In this document: positions 7,211-16,888 of the stretch, piece after piece | How the letters are laid out: each line of letters starts with the position of its first letter | Numbering within the stretch: the stretch's first letter is position 1 | Origin: Phreatobacter sp. | GTDB taxonomy: Bacteria > Pseudomonadota > Alphaproteobacteria > Rhizobiales > Phreatobacteraceae | Assembly (NCBI RefSeq): GCF_016793595.1 | Contig: NZ_JAEULY010000027.1 | Span: forward strand, 29,100-93,099 | Direction: 5' to 3' | DNA length: 64,000 nucleotides | The notes under the pieces: generated by a model | Seen by the model: only the letters and a program-made list of their open reading frames with translations | Told to the model about the DNA's origin: nothing | Databases searched by the model: none | Made by a program: the position numbers and the translations under genes

Positions 7211-8808
7211 ATCCGATAGACGGGCCGGTGGCCAAGGCTCTGCGGCTGCATCGATCCCGTCGCCAGGCAGAGCGAGAGCACCGTGCGGGTGTCGGTCGGC
7301 GCGATGATGCCGTCGTCCCAGACACGGGCCGTGCAGAAATAAGGACTGGACTTCTCGTCGAACAGGCGGCGGAGGTCAGCTTCGTAGGCGGCAAGTTCTT
7401 CCTCGGTCGCCGGGTGGCGCGAGATGCTTGCGCGGCGGAGATCCATCAGCACGGAGGAGCCGACGTCCGGGTTCATTCCGCCCAGGCGCGCGTTTGGCCA
7501 CATGAACATGAAGCGTGGCCGGAACCCGCGGCCGCACATCCCGTAATTGCCGGCGCCGTAGGAGCCTCCGGTGACGAGCGTGTAGCGCGGCACGCGGGTG
7601 TTGGAGACAGCGTAGACCAGCTTGGCGGAGTTCTTGGCGATGCCGCCGCGCTCCGCATCGGAGCCAACCATGAAACCCGTTGTGTTCTGCAGGAACAGCA
7701 GGGGAATGTTCCGCTGGTCGCATAGATTGATGAAATGGACGCCCTTGAGCGTGCTGTTGGAAAACAGGACGCCGTTGTTGGCGATGATCCCGACCGGAAA
7801 GCCGTCGATATGGGCGAACCCGCACAACAACGTCTCGCCGAACTGCGGCTTGAACTCGTGAAACTCGCTGCCGTCGACGATGCGCGCGATGATTTCGCGC
7901 TGATCGAGCGGTCGCGACAGGTCGGTGCCTACGATGCCGGGCAGTTCCGCCGCATCATAGAGCGGATCGCGCGAGGCAATACGGTTTGCTGAGAACGGCT
8001 GCGGGTAGCTGAGCGCACCCACGATATCGCGGAGCTTCGCGATCGCCGCGCGCTCGTCGACTGCGTAGTGATCGGAGACGCCTGATACGGTCGTGTGCAT
8101 GAGCGGGCCGCCGAGCGTGTCGCGATCGACCACTTCGCTGATGGCGGCACGAACGATCTGCGGGCCACCGAGATGGATCGAGGAATTCCCGGCCACCATG
8201 ACGAACTCGTCGCACAGGACTGGAATGTAGGCGCCCCCGGCGGTCGATTCACCAAAGACCGCGGCCAACTGGGGGATGCCCTCGGCCGACATGCGGCTCT
8301 GGCGGTAAAATGTCCCGCCGAAGTGGTCCTGGTCGGGAAACACGTCTTCGAGGTTCTGCAGATTGGCCCCGCCGCAATCCACGAGGTAGACGACCGGCAG
8401 ACGGTTCTCCTGCGCGATATCCTGGGCGCGGATGTGCTTGCGAACCGTCTCTTTGAAGAACGACCCGCCCTTTACCGTCGCGTCGTTGGCGATGATCACG
8501 CAGGTCACGCCGCGGATCGTTCCGACCCCCGTTACGATGCCGGCAGAGGGGAGACTGTTGTTGTAGAGGCCCCAGCCCGCGAGCGGAGACAATTCGAGGA
8601 ACGGCGTCATGGGATCGATCAGCAGGTCGATCCGATCGCGCACCAGGAGCTTGTTCCGCTTGTGATGCCGTTCGATCATCTTCGCGCCACCACCCGCCAG
8701 TGCCCAGTCGAACTTGGCATGGAGGTCGGCGAGCGTTGCCCTGTAGGCCTCCGCGTTCGCCTGAAACGTCGGATCACTGGGATTACAGCGGGTGACTAGC
8801 TGTGCCAT
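7207..8808 (-). CDS. Acyl-CoA carboxylase carboxyltransferase (beta) subunit, MCC-like
   Basis: A 533-residue carboxyltransferase with two crotonase-like halves. The segments KGGSFFKETVRKHIRAQDIA, YLVDCGGANLQ, FGESTAGGAYIP and TGGSYGAGNYGMCGRGF are typical of methylcrotonyl/geranyl-CoA carboxylase beta chains more than propionyl-CoA ones. I chose the ATG at 8808 (MAQLVTRCNPSD) over an upstream in-frame start at 8826, since family members begin near this point. It forms a complex with the biotin subunit. Substrates in this branch are 3-methyl-2-enoyl-CoAs carboxylated at the gamma position, which matches a branched-chain carboxylate pathway. The exact substrate is inference. Confidence 0.9.
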   Translation of the reverse strand: MAQLVTRCNPSDPTFQANAEAYRATLADLHAKFDWALAGGGAKMIERHHKRNKLLVRDRIDLLIDPMTPFLELSPLAGWGLYNNSLPSAGIVTGVGTIRGVTCVIIANDATVKGGSFFKETVRKHIRAQDIAQENRLPVVYLVDCGGANLQNLEDVFPDQDHFGGTFYRQSRMSAEGIPQLAAVFGESTAGGAYIPVLCDEFVMVAGNSSIHLGGPQIVRAAISEVVDRDTLGGPLMHTTVSGVSDHYAVDERAAIAKLRDIVGALSYPQPFSANRIASRDPLYDAAELPGIVGTDLSRPLDQREIIARIVDGSEFHEFKPQFGETLLCGFAHIDGFPVGIIANNGVLFSNSTLKGVHFINLCDQRNIPLLFLQNTTGFMVGSDAERGGIAKNSAKLVYAVSNTRVPRYTLVTGGSYGAGNYGMCGRGFRPRFMFMWPNARLGGMNPDVGSSVLMDLRRASISRHPATEEELAAYEADLRRLFDEKSSPYFCTARVWDDGIIAPTDTRTVLSLCLATGSMQPQSLGHRPVYRM

Positions 8809-8837
8809 GGATGTGCCTGATCTCAACTTCGCCGGCG

Positions 8838-10049
8838 CTATGAGGCGAGGACCGATTGGCCCTCGGAAATGGAATTGGAGTGGGTGAACTCCTGAGGAGT
8901 TCCAACACGCGCGACCTGATCCGCGCGCAGGCGGGTAAGGCTCCGGAAACAGTTGCCGATGACCTCGTCATCGACCTGGCAGCCGGGTGCGATGAGCACT
9001 TCAAGCGTGATGATCTCGCGGCTGCCCCGTCGTCCGACATGGAGCCGCGCTTCGTTGACCGCCTCCAGTTTGGCGCTCAGTTGCCGGAGATGGTCGGGGT
9101 AGACGAATATCTCGCGGATCTTGCGCGCGGCGGCCACGCGCCCCTCGACGGACGCGAGCCATTCGACACCCCCGTCGGCTGCGAGGGTCGCGGCACGTCC
9201 GAGGTCTCCCGTACCGAAGCGAATGAGCGGCCAGCCTGGAACCAGCGTGGTGACGACGACCTCTCCGGCTTCGCCGACTGGCAGCGGAGCGCCCGTCTCG
9301 GGATCGCAGATCTGGACGTATCGATCTGGGTGAACGCGATAGCCTTCGCGCCCTGCGACCTCATAACCGATCAATCCAAAGTCCGCTGTGCCGTAGCAGG
9401 TCCAGGTTTTCAGCGCGAAATCGCGCTCGAGCGCATCGCGCCTGGAAGACCAGTCTCCGAGCTCGCCCGCGAGAAACGCGTGGCGAAGCGACCAGTCCTC
9501 GGGAATCTGCCGGCCTGACCGTCGAAGCTGGTCCACGAGTGTTGCGAAGTTCGCGGCACTTCCGAGGAAGGCGGTAGGGCGAAGCGAGATGACGAGGTCC
9601 GCCAGGAGTTCGGTATTGCCCGTTCCCGCGGGGATGACCGTGGCTCCACAGGCTCTCAACGCCTTGTCGAACAGGAGCCCGGCGGGAACGAGATGATAGG
9701 ACCAGGTATTGAGCGCGATATCGCCCGGCCCGATCCCGGCTTCCTTGAACATTGTCTGCATGCCGTGCCCGCTGCCGTCATCGACAGGCGAAGGCTCGAT
9801 GATCGGCCCGGGCGACACGTAGATGTGGCCGATCTCGGCGACATCACTCGCGAGGAAGCCGCCGAAGGGAGGTTCGGCCGCCTGCAGCGCGAGCAGCTGT
9901 TCCTTCTTCAGCACCGGGATGCTGTTGAGTGCGTCAGGCCCCAGAATATCTTCTGCTCGAAGCCCCGCGGCGGACAGCCGTCTGCGGAGGCCCGGAGCCT
10001 TCCGGGCAGCAGCTGAATAGACGTCGCGAATGCGCGCGAAGGTGTCCAT
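8838..10049 (-). CDS. PaaK-like adenylate-forming protein with altered nucleotide loop
   Basis: 403 residues, related to phenylacetate-CoA ligases. IPVLKKEQLL near 44, TYGTADFGLIGYE near 210 (core motif A5), FGTGDLG (A7) and a C-terminal subdomain are visible. The usual Ser-Ser-Gly-Thr-Thr-Gly loop, expected after the FGG segment, reads YVSPGPI (77-83), so the phosphate-binding loop is not canonical. It may be a CoA ligase with reduced dependence on that loop or a non-catalytic homologue. The ATG at 10049 has a GAGG ribosome site about 8 bases upstream. The gene follows livF by 8 bases inside the transporter operon, implying a role in activating the imported acid alongside the AMP ligase. Confidence 0.78.
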   Translation of the reverse strand: MDTFARIRDVYSAAARKAPGLRRRLSAAGLRAEDILGPDALNSIPVLKKEQLLALQAAEPPFGGFLASDVAEIGHIYVSPGPIIEPSPVDDGSGHGMQTMFKEAGIGPGDIALNTWSYHLVPAGLLFDKALRACGATVIPAGTGNTELLADLVISLRPTAFLGSAANFATLVDQLRRSGRQIPEDWSLRHAFLAGELGDWSSRRDALERDFALKTWTCYGTADFGLIGYEVAGREGYRVHPDRYVQICDPETGAPLPVGEAGEVVVTTLVPGWPLIRFGTGDLGRAATLAADGGVEWLASVEGRVAAARKIREIFVYPDHLRQLSAKLEAVNEARLHVGRRGSREIITLEVLIAPGCQVDDEVIGNCFRSLTRLRADQVARVGTPQEFTHSNSISEGQSVLAS

Positions 10050-10057
10050 GACCAGCC

Positions 10058-10855
10058 TCAGCCCAGCCACCGCTTGCGGCGGCGGTAATGCTTGATGTTG
10101 CGGAAGCGGTCCCGGCCTTCCTGGCCCGAGAAACCCAGGTAGAACTCCTTGACGTCCTGGTTGTTCTCAAGCTGCTCGCGCGTGCCGTGAAGCACGATGC
10201 GACCGGCTTCCATGACGTAGCCGTAGTCGCACTGGCGAACCGCGGCACGAGCGTTCTGCTCGACCATCAGGATGGTCAGCCCCTCGTCCCGGCGGATGCG
10301 TCCAATCGTCTCGAAGAGCTGCTCGACCAGGATGGGGGCAAGGCCCATCGAAGGCTCGTCGAGGATGAGGAAGCGCGGCTTGGCCATGAGCGCCCGACCC
10401 ACGAGGAGCATCTGCATCTCGCCGCCGGACAGATATCCGGCGGTTCGCTGGAGCAGCGCAGGGAGCCGCGGGAAATAGCCGAACACGCGCTCCAGATCAG
10501 CCTTCACCTCCCGGCGGTCGGAGCGCAGGTGCGCCCCGACCATCAGGTTCTGTTCCACCGTCAGATGCTCGAGGACCTTGCGGCCCTCCAGCACCTGGAC
10601 AACGCCCTGCCCGAAGATGGCGGTCGCATCCGCATTGCGGATGTCCTTTCCGTCGAGCAGGACTTGCCCGGCGGTTACTTCGCCGAGCTCGGCATGCAGG
10701 AGGCCCGAGACGGCCTTGAGTGTGGTCGTCTTGCCCGCGCCGTTCGAGCCGAGGATAACCACCATGCTGCCGTCGGGAACCTCGATGCTCACCGACCGCA
10801 GGACCTGGATGACCCCGGCATAGACGACATCGACATTGGTCAGAGACAAGCCCAT
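10058..10855 (-). CDS. livF: Branched-chain-type ABC transporter ATPase LivF
   Basis: 265 residues. Walker A GSNGAGKTT near 35-43, signature YLSGGEMQML, Walker B FLILDEPSMGLAP, and the LivF-type ending. The upstream in-frame extension to 11128 runs inside the binding-protein gene and is rejected; the ATG at 10855 (MGLSLTNVDV) fits the family start. It couples ATP hydrolysis to transport with LivG and the LivHM permeases encoded in the same operon. The tail RDRFRNIKHYRRRKRW is a basic extension often seen in liv systems lying next to acyl-CoA ligase genes. Substrate: probably an organic acid instead of an amino acid, judging from the operon. Confidence 0.92.
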   Translation of the reverse strand: MGLSLTNVDVVYAGVIQVLRSVSIEVPDGSMVVILGSNGAGKTTTLKAVSGLLHAELGEVTAGQVLLDGKDIRNADATAIFGQGVVQVLEGRKVLEHLTVEQNLMVGAHLRSDRREVKADLERVFGYFPRLPALLQRTAGYLSGGEMQMLLVGRALMAKPRFLILDEPSMGLAPILVEQLFETIGRIRRDEGLTILMVEQNARAAVRQCDYGYVMEAGRIVLHGTREQLENNQDVKEFYLGFSGQEGRDRFRNIKHYRRRKRWLG

Positions 10856-10871
10856 CACCAAGCCTCGCTGC

Positions 10872-12065
10872 TTACCACTTGGTGATCGCGGGAACGTCGA
10901 TCCATCCGCCACCGATCGGGACGATCTGACCGTTGCGAACCACTTCGGCGGTCGCCCGGATCTGGCCGATCGGAAACGGGGCGGTGGTGTCGAAGTCGAG
11001 CGTCGGCAACGCGCCGAGCAGTTCCTGCTCGGTGTAGACGTTGTCGAGCAACGCCTGCCGCATGGCTTCGCCCGTGACGTTATCGCGACCGACCTTGGCC
11101 ACGGCCCGCTCCAGCACGCGCAGGGCAAGGAGCGCCTGCGCGGCAGACTGCGCGGTAATGAGGCCCCAGCTGCCTTCCTTGCGGTAGCGGTTGAAGATAT
11201 CGCGGATCGGCAGGTTGTCCTGCGCCGGCGAGGCGAAGGAGAAGGCCGAGTAGAAGCCCTCCATGTCGGCCAGCGCGGTGCCCTTCGACGCCTCGCTCAG
11301 CCCGTTATGGGTGGAGGTAATGACCGGGATGCGGGCGCCGAGTTCCTTCAACGCACTGGCGGTGGCCTGAACCTGCGCCGTCGTGCCGCCGACGACGATG
11401 ACGTCGGCGTTCTGGCTGATGATGGTCCTGACGCTGCTGGTGAGCGAGACCGGCGCGGTGTCGGCCCACTGGGTGTCCAGCATCTCGAAGCGGTCGGGAT
11501 AGGCCCGCGCCATCTGCCGCAACCCGTTGATCTGGTCGACGAAACCCGCCTGGTTCTGCGTGCTGATCGAGGCGATCTTCAGCGTCCGCCCCTTCTCCTG
11601 CTGCATGCGGGCCAGCAGGCCGCCGAATTCGTGGCTGTAGGTCGGGCGGATCGAATAGTGCCAGCCGTCCGCCGACCAGACGAGGCCGACCATGGCCGTG
11701 CCGATCAGCATCGGCACCTTGTCGTTGGGCAGGCGACGCATCAGCGTCGTCAGATCTGGCGAGCCGAACCCGAGATGCATGATCGGCTTCTCGGAACGCA
11801 GGATCGATGGCCAGGTACGGGCGATCACCGCCGCGTCATAGCGCATGTCGTGGATCGAGAGCTTGACGGTAACGCCGAGACGCTTGCCCACCTCCTCGTT
11901 CCACCAGTCGGTGATGGTCTTCACCCCCGACATGGCGTTCGGCATGACGTTGGCGAAAGGCCCCGAGAAATCGGCACTGACGCTCATGACATACTCGGCT
12001 GCAGTCGCGGGCAGACTGGCGACGAGCCAGGCCGCTGCGGCGATCAGTTTCGTTCTCAGCTTCAT
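10872..12065 (-). CDS. Periplasmic substrate-binding protein of the liv-type transporter
   Basis: 397 residues with an N-terminal Sec signal (MKLRTKLIAAAAWLVAS, cleavage around AEY), followed by a type I periplasmic-binding fold (SADFSGPFANVMPNAMSG; VVGGTTAQVQATASALKELG). The ATG at 12065 has a strong GGGAGGAAG ribosome site; the ORF extends 41 codons further upstream into noncoding sequence, which is rejected. It captures the substrate in the periplasm and delivers it to LivHM. It lies between livM and livF. The ligand is not identifiable by eye, but liv-type systems with embedded CoA ligases usually carry aromatic, alicyclic or branched acids. Confidence 0.9.
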   Translation of the reverse strand: MKLRTKLIAAAAWLVASLPATAAEYVMSVSADFSGPFANVMPNAMSGVKTITDWWNEEVGKRLGVTVKLSIHDMRYDAAVIARTWPSILRSEKPIMHLGFGSPDLTTLMRRLPNDKVPMLIGTAMVGLVWSADGWHYSIRPTYSHEFGGLLARMQQEKGRTLKIASISTQNQAGFVDQINGLRQMARAYPDRFEMLDTQWADTAPVSLTSSVRTIISQNADVIVVGGTTAQVQATASALKELGARIPVITSTHNGLSEASKGTALADMEGFYSAFSFASPAQDNLPIRDIFNRYRKEGSWGLITAQSAAQALLALRVLERAVAKVGRDNVTGEAMRQALLDNVYTEQELLGALPTLDFDTTAPFPIGQIRATAEVVRNGQIVPIGGGWIDVPAITKW

Positions 12066-12120
12066 CGGTCTTCCTCCCTGTGGTTCCGGTTCGTGCCGGT
12101 TTGCCGCCTCGCCGCCCCGC

Positions 12121-13170
12121 TCAGTTGCGCGGGAAGGGCCAGATCTGGAATGCGTTGCGCAGCACCGCCCAGCGATGGGCGAGGCCACGCGGCTCGAAGA
12201 TGAGGGCGAGGAGGATGCAGCCTCCCAGGATGATGGAGGTCAGCGCGAACAGCGTGCCGCCGCCGCCGGCTCCCAGCTGCATGAGCGTGTTGGCGACCTT
12301 GTGCAGGCTTTCCTGCACGACTGTGATGAAGACCACGCCGAGGATCGCGCCGAGCGGCGAATGCAGGCCGCCGACGATGAGCATGCCGAGGTACCAGACC
12401 GAGGCGAAGAGCGTGAAGCTGGAGGCCGTCACGAACTGCAGGACATAGGCCATGCAGGCGCCGGCGACGCCGGCGAAGAGCGAGCCGACGAAGAACGACA
12501 TGACCTTCACCCGAAGCACGGGAATGCCCATGACCTCGGCGGCGACGTCATTGTCGCGCACGGCGATCATCGCCCGGCCGAACCTTGAATGCTGCAGCCG
12601 GAACACCGAGACGGTGAGGATCGCGACGATGGCGAGCGTGAAATAGTAGAGGTGGGTCGGCGAGCCGAAGTCGAAGCCGAAGAGGCTCAGCGGCTCCACC
12701 GGCAAACCTGCAAGCCCGCCCAGCGCCCCCGCGGGCAGCGCGTAGATGATGATCGGGAACATGGCCTGAGCGGCAAGGGTGGTGAGCGCCAGATAGAGGC
12801 CCTTCACCCGGGCAGCCGGGAGCGCGAACAGGATCGACACGAGGCCCGTGCACAGCGCCGCGACGGGGATGACGAGCAGGACCGGCAGGCCGTAGCCGGA
12901 AAGCTTCGCCGCGACGAAGGCGCCGACACCGACGAACGCCGACTGGGCGATGTTGATCTGCCCGGCCATGCCGACCGTGACGTACAGTCCATAGACGGCC
13001 ATCAGCGTGATGAACATCTCGCTGGCGATGCCGGTGAGATAGGCGCCGACGAAGAACGGCGCGACGAGGAGCCCGGCGGCGAGCGCCAGCATCCAGACCC
13101 GCGACCTCGGCGTCTTCAGGACGCGCGTCTCGGCGGCGTAGCTGTCGAAGTGAATGCCCGTGGGAAGCAT
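12121..13170 (-). CDS. livM: Branched-chain-type ABC transporter permease LivM
   Basis: 349 residues with about ten hydrophobic segments. The LivM hallmarks GQINIAQSAFVGVGAFVAA (near 70-88), a central VRDNDVAAEVMGIPVLRVK loop and VWYLGMLIVGGLHSPLGAI are present. Three bases separate it from the livH stop. It forms the inner-membrane channel with LivH. An unusual soluble N-terminal stretch of about 20 residues precedes the first membrane helix. Confidence 0.93.
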   Translation of the reverse strand: MLPTGIHFDSYAAETRVLKTPRSRVWMLALAAGLLVAPFFVGAYLTGIASEMFITLMAVYGLYVTVGMAGQINIAQSAFVGVGAFVAAKLSGYGLPVLLVIPVAALCTGLVSILFALPAARVKGLYLALTTLAAQAMFPIIIYALPAGALGGLAGLPVEPLSLFGFDFGSPTHLYYFTLAIVAILTVSVFRLQHSRFGRAMIAVRDNDVAAEVMGIPVLRVKVMSFFVGSLFAGVAGACMAYVLQFVTASSFTLFASVWYLGMLIVGGLHSPLGAILGVVFITVVQESLHKVANTLMQLGAGGGGTLFALTSIILGGCILLALIFEPRGLAHRWAVLRNAFQIWPFPRN

Positions 13171-13173
13171 GGC

Positions 13174-14073
13174 TCAGAGCCTTTCGATGCGCTTCCAGCC
13201 GAACAGCCCCTGAGGCCGGACGAGCAGGACGGTGATCATCACCACGTAGGGAAGAAGGCCCGAGGCGGCGCCGTTCGTCAGCGGGTCGAGATAGGCCATG
13301 GCGAGAGCCTCGCCGATGCCGATCAGAACACCCGCGAGTGGCGCGCCACGGATGGATTCGAGCCCGCCGAGAAGGGCCACGGGCAGCGCCTTGAAGCCGA
13401 TATGGGCGACCTCCAGCGACACCACGCGCCCCGACAGCAGCACGATTGCCGCGGCGGTCGCGACAAGCGTGCCGAGGATCCAGGCCGTGGCGATCGCGGA
13501 GCGCACGGAAACGCCGAGCGACATGGCGGTGCGGTGGTCCTCGGCGACGGCGGCGAGGCGCAGTCCCTGCCGCGTGCGGGTGAAGAAGGCGTGAAGCCCC
13601 ATCGCCAACAGGAGCGAGAACAGCCCGCCGATCGCCAGCGGCGTGGAGATGAGGAACGGCCCGAGGTGGAACGCTCCTTCCGGCAGGATGGCGGGGAAGG
13701 CGCGGGTGTCGGCGGTCCAGATCAGCTGGGCCGTGCCGCGCAACATGATCAGCAGCGCGACGCTCGCCATGAAGATGGCGAAGGCGGGCTGGCTGATGAG
13801 CGGACGGAACACGAAGCGCTCCAGCAGGAGGCCGAAGGCGATGCAGGCGGCGAGCGTCATGGCGAGGCTGATCACCAGCGGCACCTGCCAGCCTGCGGCC
13901 TTCATGCCGGCCGTGAAGGTCCACAGCAGCAGTGCTCCGATGACGAGCACTTCGCCCTGCGCGAGATTGACGATGCGCGACGCGCGATAGATGACCACGA
14001 ACGAGATGGCGACGAGGCCGTAGACGAGCCCGACCAGCGCACCCTCGATGAGGATCTGGAACAGCTTGATCAT
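13174..14073 (-). CDS. livH: Branched-chain-type ABC transporter permease LivH
   Basis: 299 residues, highly hydrophobic. VYGLVAISFVVIYRASRIVN and LAQGEVLVIGALL near the N-terminus, and GFKALPVALLGGLESIRGAP near 220, are typical of LivH. The start overlaps the stop of the acyl-CoA ligase gene in an ATGA, showing translational coupling between substrate activation and transport genes. Partner of LivM. Confidence 0.93.
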   Translation of the reverse strand: MIKLFQILIEGALVGLVYGLVAISFVVIYRASRIVNLAQGEVLVIGALLLWTFTAGMKAAGWQVPLVISLAMTLAACIAFGLLLERFVFRPLISQPAFAIFMASVALLIMLRGTAQLIWTADTRAFPAILPEGAFHLGPFLISTPLAIGGLFSLLLAMGLHAFFTRTRQGLRLAAVAEDHRTAMSLGVSVRSAIATAWILGTLVATAAAIVLLSGRVVSLEVAHIGFKALPVALLGGLESIRGAPLAGVLIGIGEALAMAYLDPLTNGAASGLLPYVVMITVLLVRPQGLFGWKRIERL

Positions 14074-16028
14074 GCCGGCACTCCCATTCTGTTGATGGCG
14101 ACCGGCGCGTTCAGCTTGCTCGTGGTTCCATCCTGGTAGCGGACCTCGATCTCCGTGCGAATCTCATCCCGACCGCTGTAGAGCGCATCGATGATCGCGC
14201 TGTAGCGGTCGTGGATCTGACCCCTTCGGAGCTTGCGGGATCGCGTCAGCTCGGACTCATCGGCATCCAGTTCCTTCGGCAGGTTGGCGAAGGCTGAAAT
14301 TCGGGCGCCGGGGTCCAGGAGCCGGTTGACGTTCTCGATCGCTTGCGAGACCTCCCGCCTGACTTCGTCCAGCTGGCTGAGTTCGGGGAACGTGCCGTAG
14401 GCCAGGCCCTTCAGTTCGGCGAAGCGGCCGGCGATCTCGGAATCGACGTTGATCAGGGCCACGACGCTGTCGCGAGCCTCATCGCCGATGACGACGGCGT
14501 CGCGGATCAGCGAGGCCGCGCGCAGGTGGTTCTCGATGAACTGGGGCGGGTAGGACTTGCCGCTCTTGAGGGCCCGCAGGTCCTTCAGGCGATCGAGGAA
14601 GACCAGCTCTCCTGTCTCGTCGATCCTCACGGCATCGCCTGTCTCGAAGCCGTCGAGGCCGGAACCCATTTCCTTCGTGGCATCGGCATCATCGAGATAG
14701 CCGGAGAACGACAGGACCTTCAGGCGGAGCTGCCCGCGCTCATCGATCCAGGCCTCGATCGGCTGCGCGACAGAGGGATCGGACGGCATGAGGCTGCCAA
14801 GCGAATGGGCATTGCGGCTGCCCGGCCTGTGAGTGGAGATCAGCCCGAGTTCGGTCGACCCGTAGAGATTGCCGAGCGGCACCCCGAAGGCTCTGAACCG
14901 CTCGAACAGCTCGGCGGACAGGCCGGCGCCACCCGACAGCACGGCGCGCGCCTGGGTCAGCCCGAGAACGTCGCGCACTCCCTTCAGAACGAGGAGATCG
15001 GCGATCTTCCACTTCAGGCCGCTGAGCAAGCCCTGGGTCGAGCCACGGACGCGTGCGAGCCCCTGTGCAAGACCCCAGCGGTAGAGGCGCTGACGCCAGC
15101 GGCCCGCCGCCATCATGCGGGCCTCGATACCGGAAGCCTGCATCTCCCACTGGCGGGGGGTGAACATCAGGAATTCCGGCCCGATCTCCCGCAGATCGTG
15201 CTGGATGGTGTTCGGCTTCTCGGCGAAGTGCAGCACCAGGGGTGCCAGCAACGGCAAGGCTATGCCGAAGAACTGTTCAGCCGCCCAGGCTGGTGAGATG
15301 TAGGAGAGGTAGTTGCCGCCCGGGCGAACGTTCAGCGCGCCCATCAGACGGTGCGCGTTGTCGAGAATGAAGGCGTGCGAGAGAATGGCGGCCTTCGGCC
15401 GCGACGTCGTTCCGGACGTGTAGCAATAGGCCGCCGGCTCGTCCGCCCTGCCCTCGGCGATGCGGGCATCGACCCAGCCGGGTGTTTCGAAATCCGCCCC
15501 TTCCTTGATCAGGTTGGCCAGCGATGTCAGGCGCGGATCGTCGTAGGACCACAGGCCGCGCTCCTCGACGAAGACCACGCGCCGGATCCGCTCGATACGC
15601 GACAGGCAGTCCAGGATCTTGTCGACCTGCTCCTGGTCCTGGCCGAGGGCCATGACCGCTCTGGAATGGTCCAGCGCATAGTGGAGTTCGTCGGTCGGTG
15701 CGTCGGGATAGACGCACACCACGATCGCGCCGATCGACTGCACCGCGAGTTCCGTGATGAACTGCTCGGCGGTGTTCTCGGAGATGAGCGCGACGACCTC
15801 CCCGCGCTTCAGCCCGATCGCGGCGAAGCCGCGAGCGACGTCTCGGACCTCGTTCAGGACCTGGCCCCAGTCGCGCCGCTGCCAGATCCCCGCCTTCTTG
15901 AATTTCAACGCTGGCGAGCGCGAAAACTGGGAGGCATTGTCGCGCAGGAGTTGGGGAAGGGTTCGCCCGTCGGATCGGCGCAATCCCTCCCCCGGTGGAT
16001 CGGCGTGAAAGATGTGCGGTCCGCTCAT
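14070..16028 (-). CDS. AMP-forming long-chain-type acyl-CoA ligase
   Basis: 652 residues of the ANL superfamily. Motif A3 YTSGTTSRPKA near 203, A5 LYGSTELGLIS near 390, A7 FETGDAVRIDE near 455 and the FLDRLKDLRALKSGKSYPP A8 hinge are all visible; the last resembles long-chain fatty acyl-CoA synthetases (FACS/bubblegum type). It should convert the imported carboxylate to its CoA thioester with ATP. It sits between livG and livH with ATGA overlaps on both sides, so uptake and activation are made together. This embedding argues that the imported acid itself is its substrate. Chain length and branching cannot be read from the sequence. Confidence 0.92.
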   Translation of the reverse strand: MSGPHIFHADPPGEGLRRSDGRTLPQLLRDNASQFSRSPALKFKKAGIWQRRDWGQVLNEVRDVARGFAAIGLKRGEVVALISENTAEQFITELAVQSIGAIVVCVYPDAPTDELHYALDHSRAVMALGQDQEQVDKILDCLSRIERIRRVVFVEERGLWSYDDPRLTSLANLIKEGADFETPGWVDARIAEGRADEPAAYCYTSGTTSRPKAAILSHAFILDNAHRLMGALNVRPGGNYLSYISPAWAAEQFFGIALPLLAPLVLHFAEKPNTIQHDLREIGPEFLMFTPRQWEMQASGIEARMMAAGRWRQRLYRWGLAQGLARVRGSTQGLLSGLKWKIADLLVLKGVRDVLGLTQARAVLSGGAGLSAELFERFRAFGVPLGNLYGSTELGLISTHRPGSRNAHSLGSLMPSDPSVAQPIEAWIDERGQLRLKVLSFSGYLDDADATKEMGSGLDGFETGDAVRIDETGELVFLDRLKDLRALKSGKSYPPQFIENHLRAASLIRDAVVIGDEARDSVVALINVDSEIAGRFAELKGLAYGTFPELSQLDEVRREVSQAIENVNRLLDPGARISAFANLPKELDADESELTRSRKLRRGQIHDRYSAIIDALYSGRDEIRTEIEVRYQDGTTSKLNAPVAINRMGVPA

Positions 16029-16819
16029 GCCGCCTCTCCGAGATAGGCGTCGATGACAGCGGGATGGCTCCTCACCTCGTCGGGAGTGCCGCAGGCGATG
16101 ACCTGACCGAAATCGATCACGGTGACGCGATCGGAGATCGACATGACAACTTCCATGTCGTGCTCGACGAGGACGACGGGGATGCCCATTCCCTCGCGGA
16201 TGTCGAGGATGAAGCGGGCAAGATCCTCCTTCTCCTCATTGCTCATGCCGGCCATGGGCTCGTCCATGATGAGGACGGCCGGTTCGAGGGCCATGGCGCG
16301 GCCAAGGTCGACCCGCTTGCGCATGCCGTAGGACATGTCGCCGACATGGGTGTGCCGCTGTTCTTCAAGTTCGAGAAACTCGATGATCCGCTCGGCCTTG
16401 ACTGCGAATTCTTCTTCTTCCCGTCGTGTCGGTCCCCACCACAAGAGCGCCGAGAGGGGCCCGGTTTTCATCTGCATGTGAAAGCCGGAAAGGATGTTCT
16501 CGCGTGCCGTCAGCGAGGGATAGGTCTGGATGCCCTGAAAGGTTCGGCTGATGCCGCGTGCCGCGCGACGGTGCGGTGAGAGGCCGGAAATGTCCTCGCC
16601 CTCGAAGCGCACGCTGCCGGACTGGGGCTTGTAGAAGCCAGAGAAGCAGTTGAGGAGGCTGGATTTTCCAGCGCCATTGGGCCCGATAACGGCGTGAATT
16701 TCGCCCTCCGACACGGTGAGCGAAACGGATTTCAAGGTCTCGACGGCACCAAAGCGCAGGCAGAGTGCATCTGCCTCAAGCACCGCCCGCCTGGCTGTAG
16801 GCAAGGCCTGCATGGTCAT
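16025..16819 (-). CDS. livG: Branched-chain-type ABC transporter ATPase LivG
   Basis: 264 residues. Walker A GPNGAGKSSLLNCFSGFYKP near 47, MSYGMRKRVDLGRAMALEP around the signature, Walker B VLIMDEPMAGM, and a closing VIACGTPDEVRSHPAVIDAY typical of LivG. Signature Gly-Gly is replaced by Tyr-Gly (SYGMRKR), common in this sub-branch. A GGGGGAAG ribosome site precedes the ATG at 16819. Confidence 0.92.
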   Translation of the reverse strand: MTMQALPTARRAVLEADALCLRFGAVETLKSVSLTVSEGEIHAVIGPNGAGKSSLLNCFSGFYKPQSGSVRFEGEDISGLSPHRRAARGISRTFQGIQTYPSLTARENILSGFHMQMKTGPLSALLWWGPTRREEEEFAVKAERIIEFLELEEQRHTHVGDMSYGMRKRVDLGRAMALEPAVLIMDEPMAGMSNEEKEDLARFILDIREGMGIPVVLVEHDMEVVMSISDRVTVIDFGQVIACGTPDEVRSHPAVIDAYLGEAA

Positions 16820-16888
16820 GGCTTCCCCCTTCGGTGGCGCGAGCGGCGCGCCACCGTTGTCCCGTTCTTGTTTTTCAGCGTCAGATGT

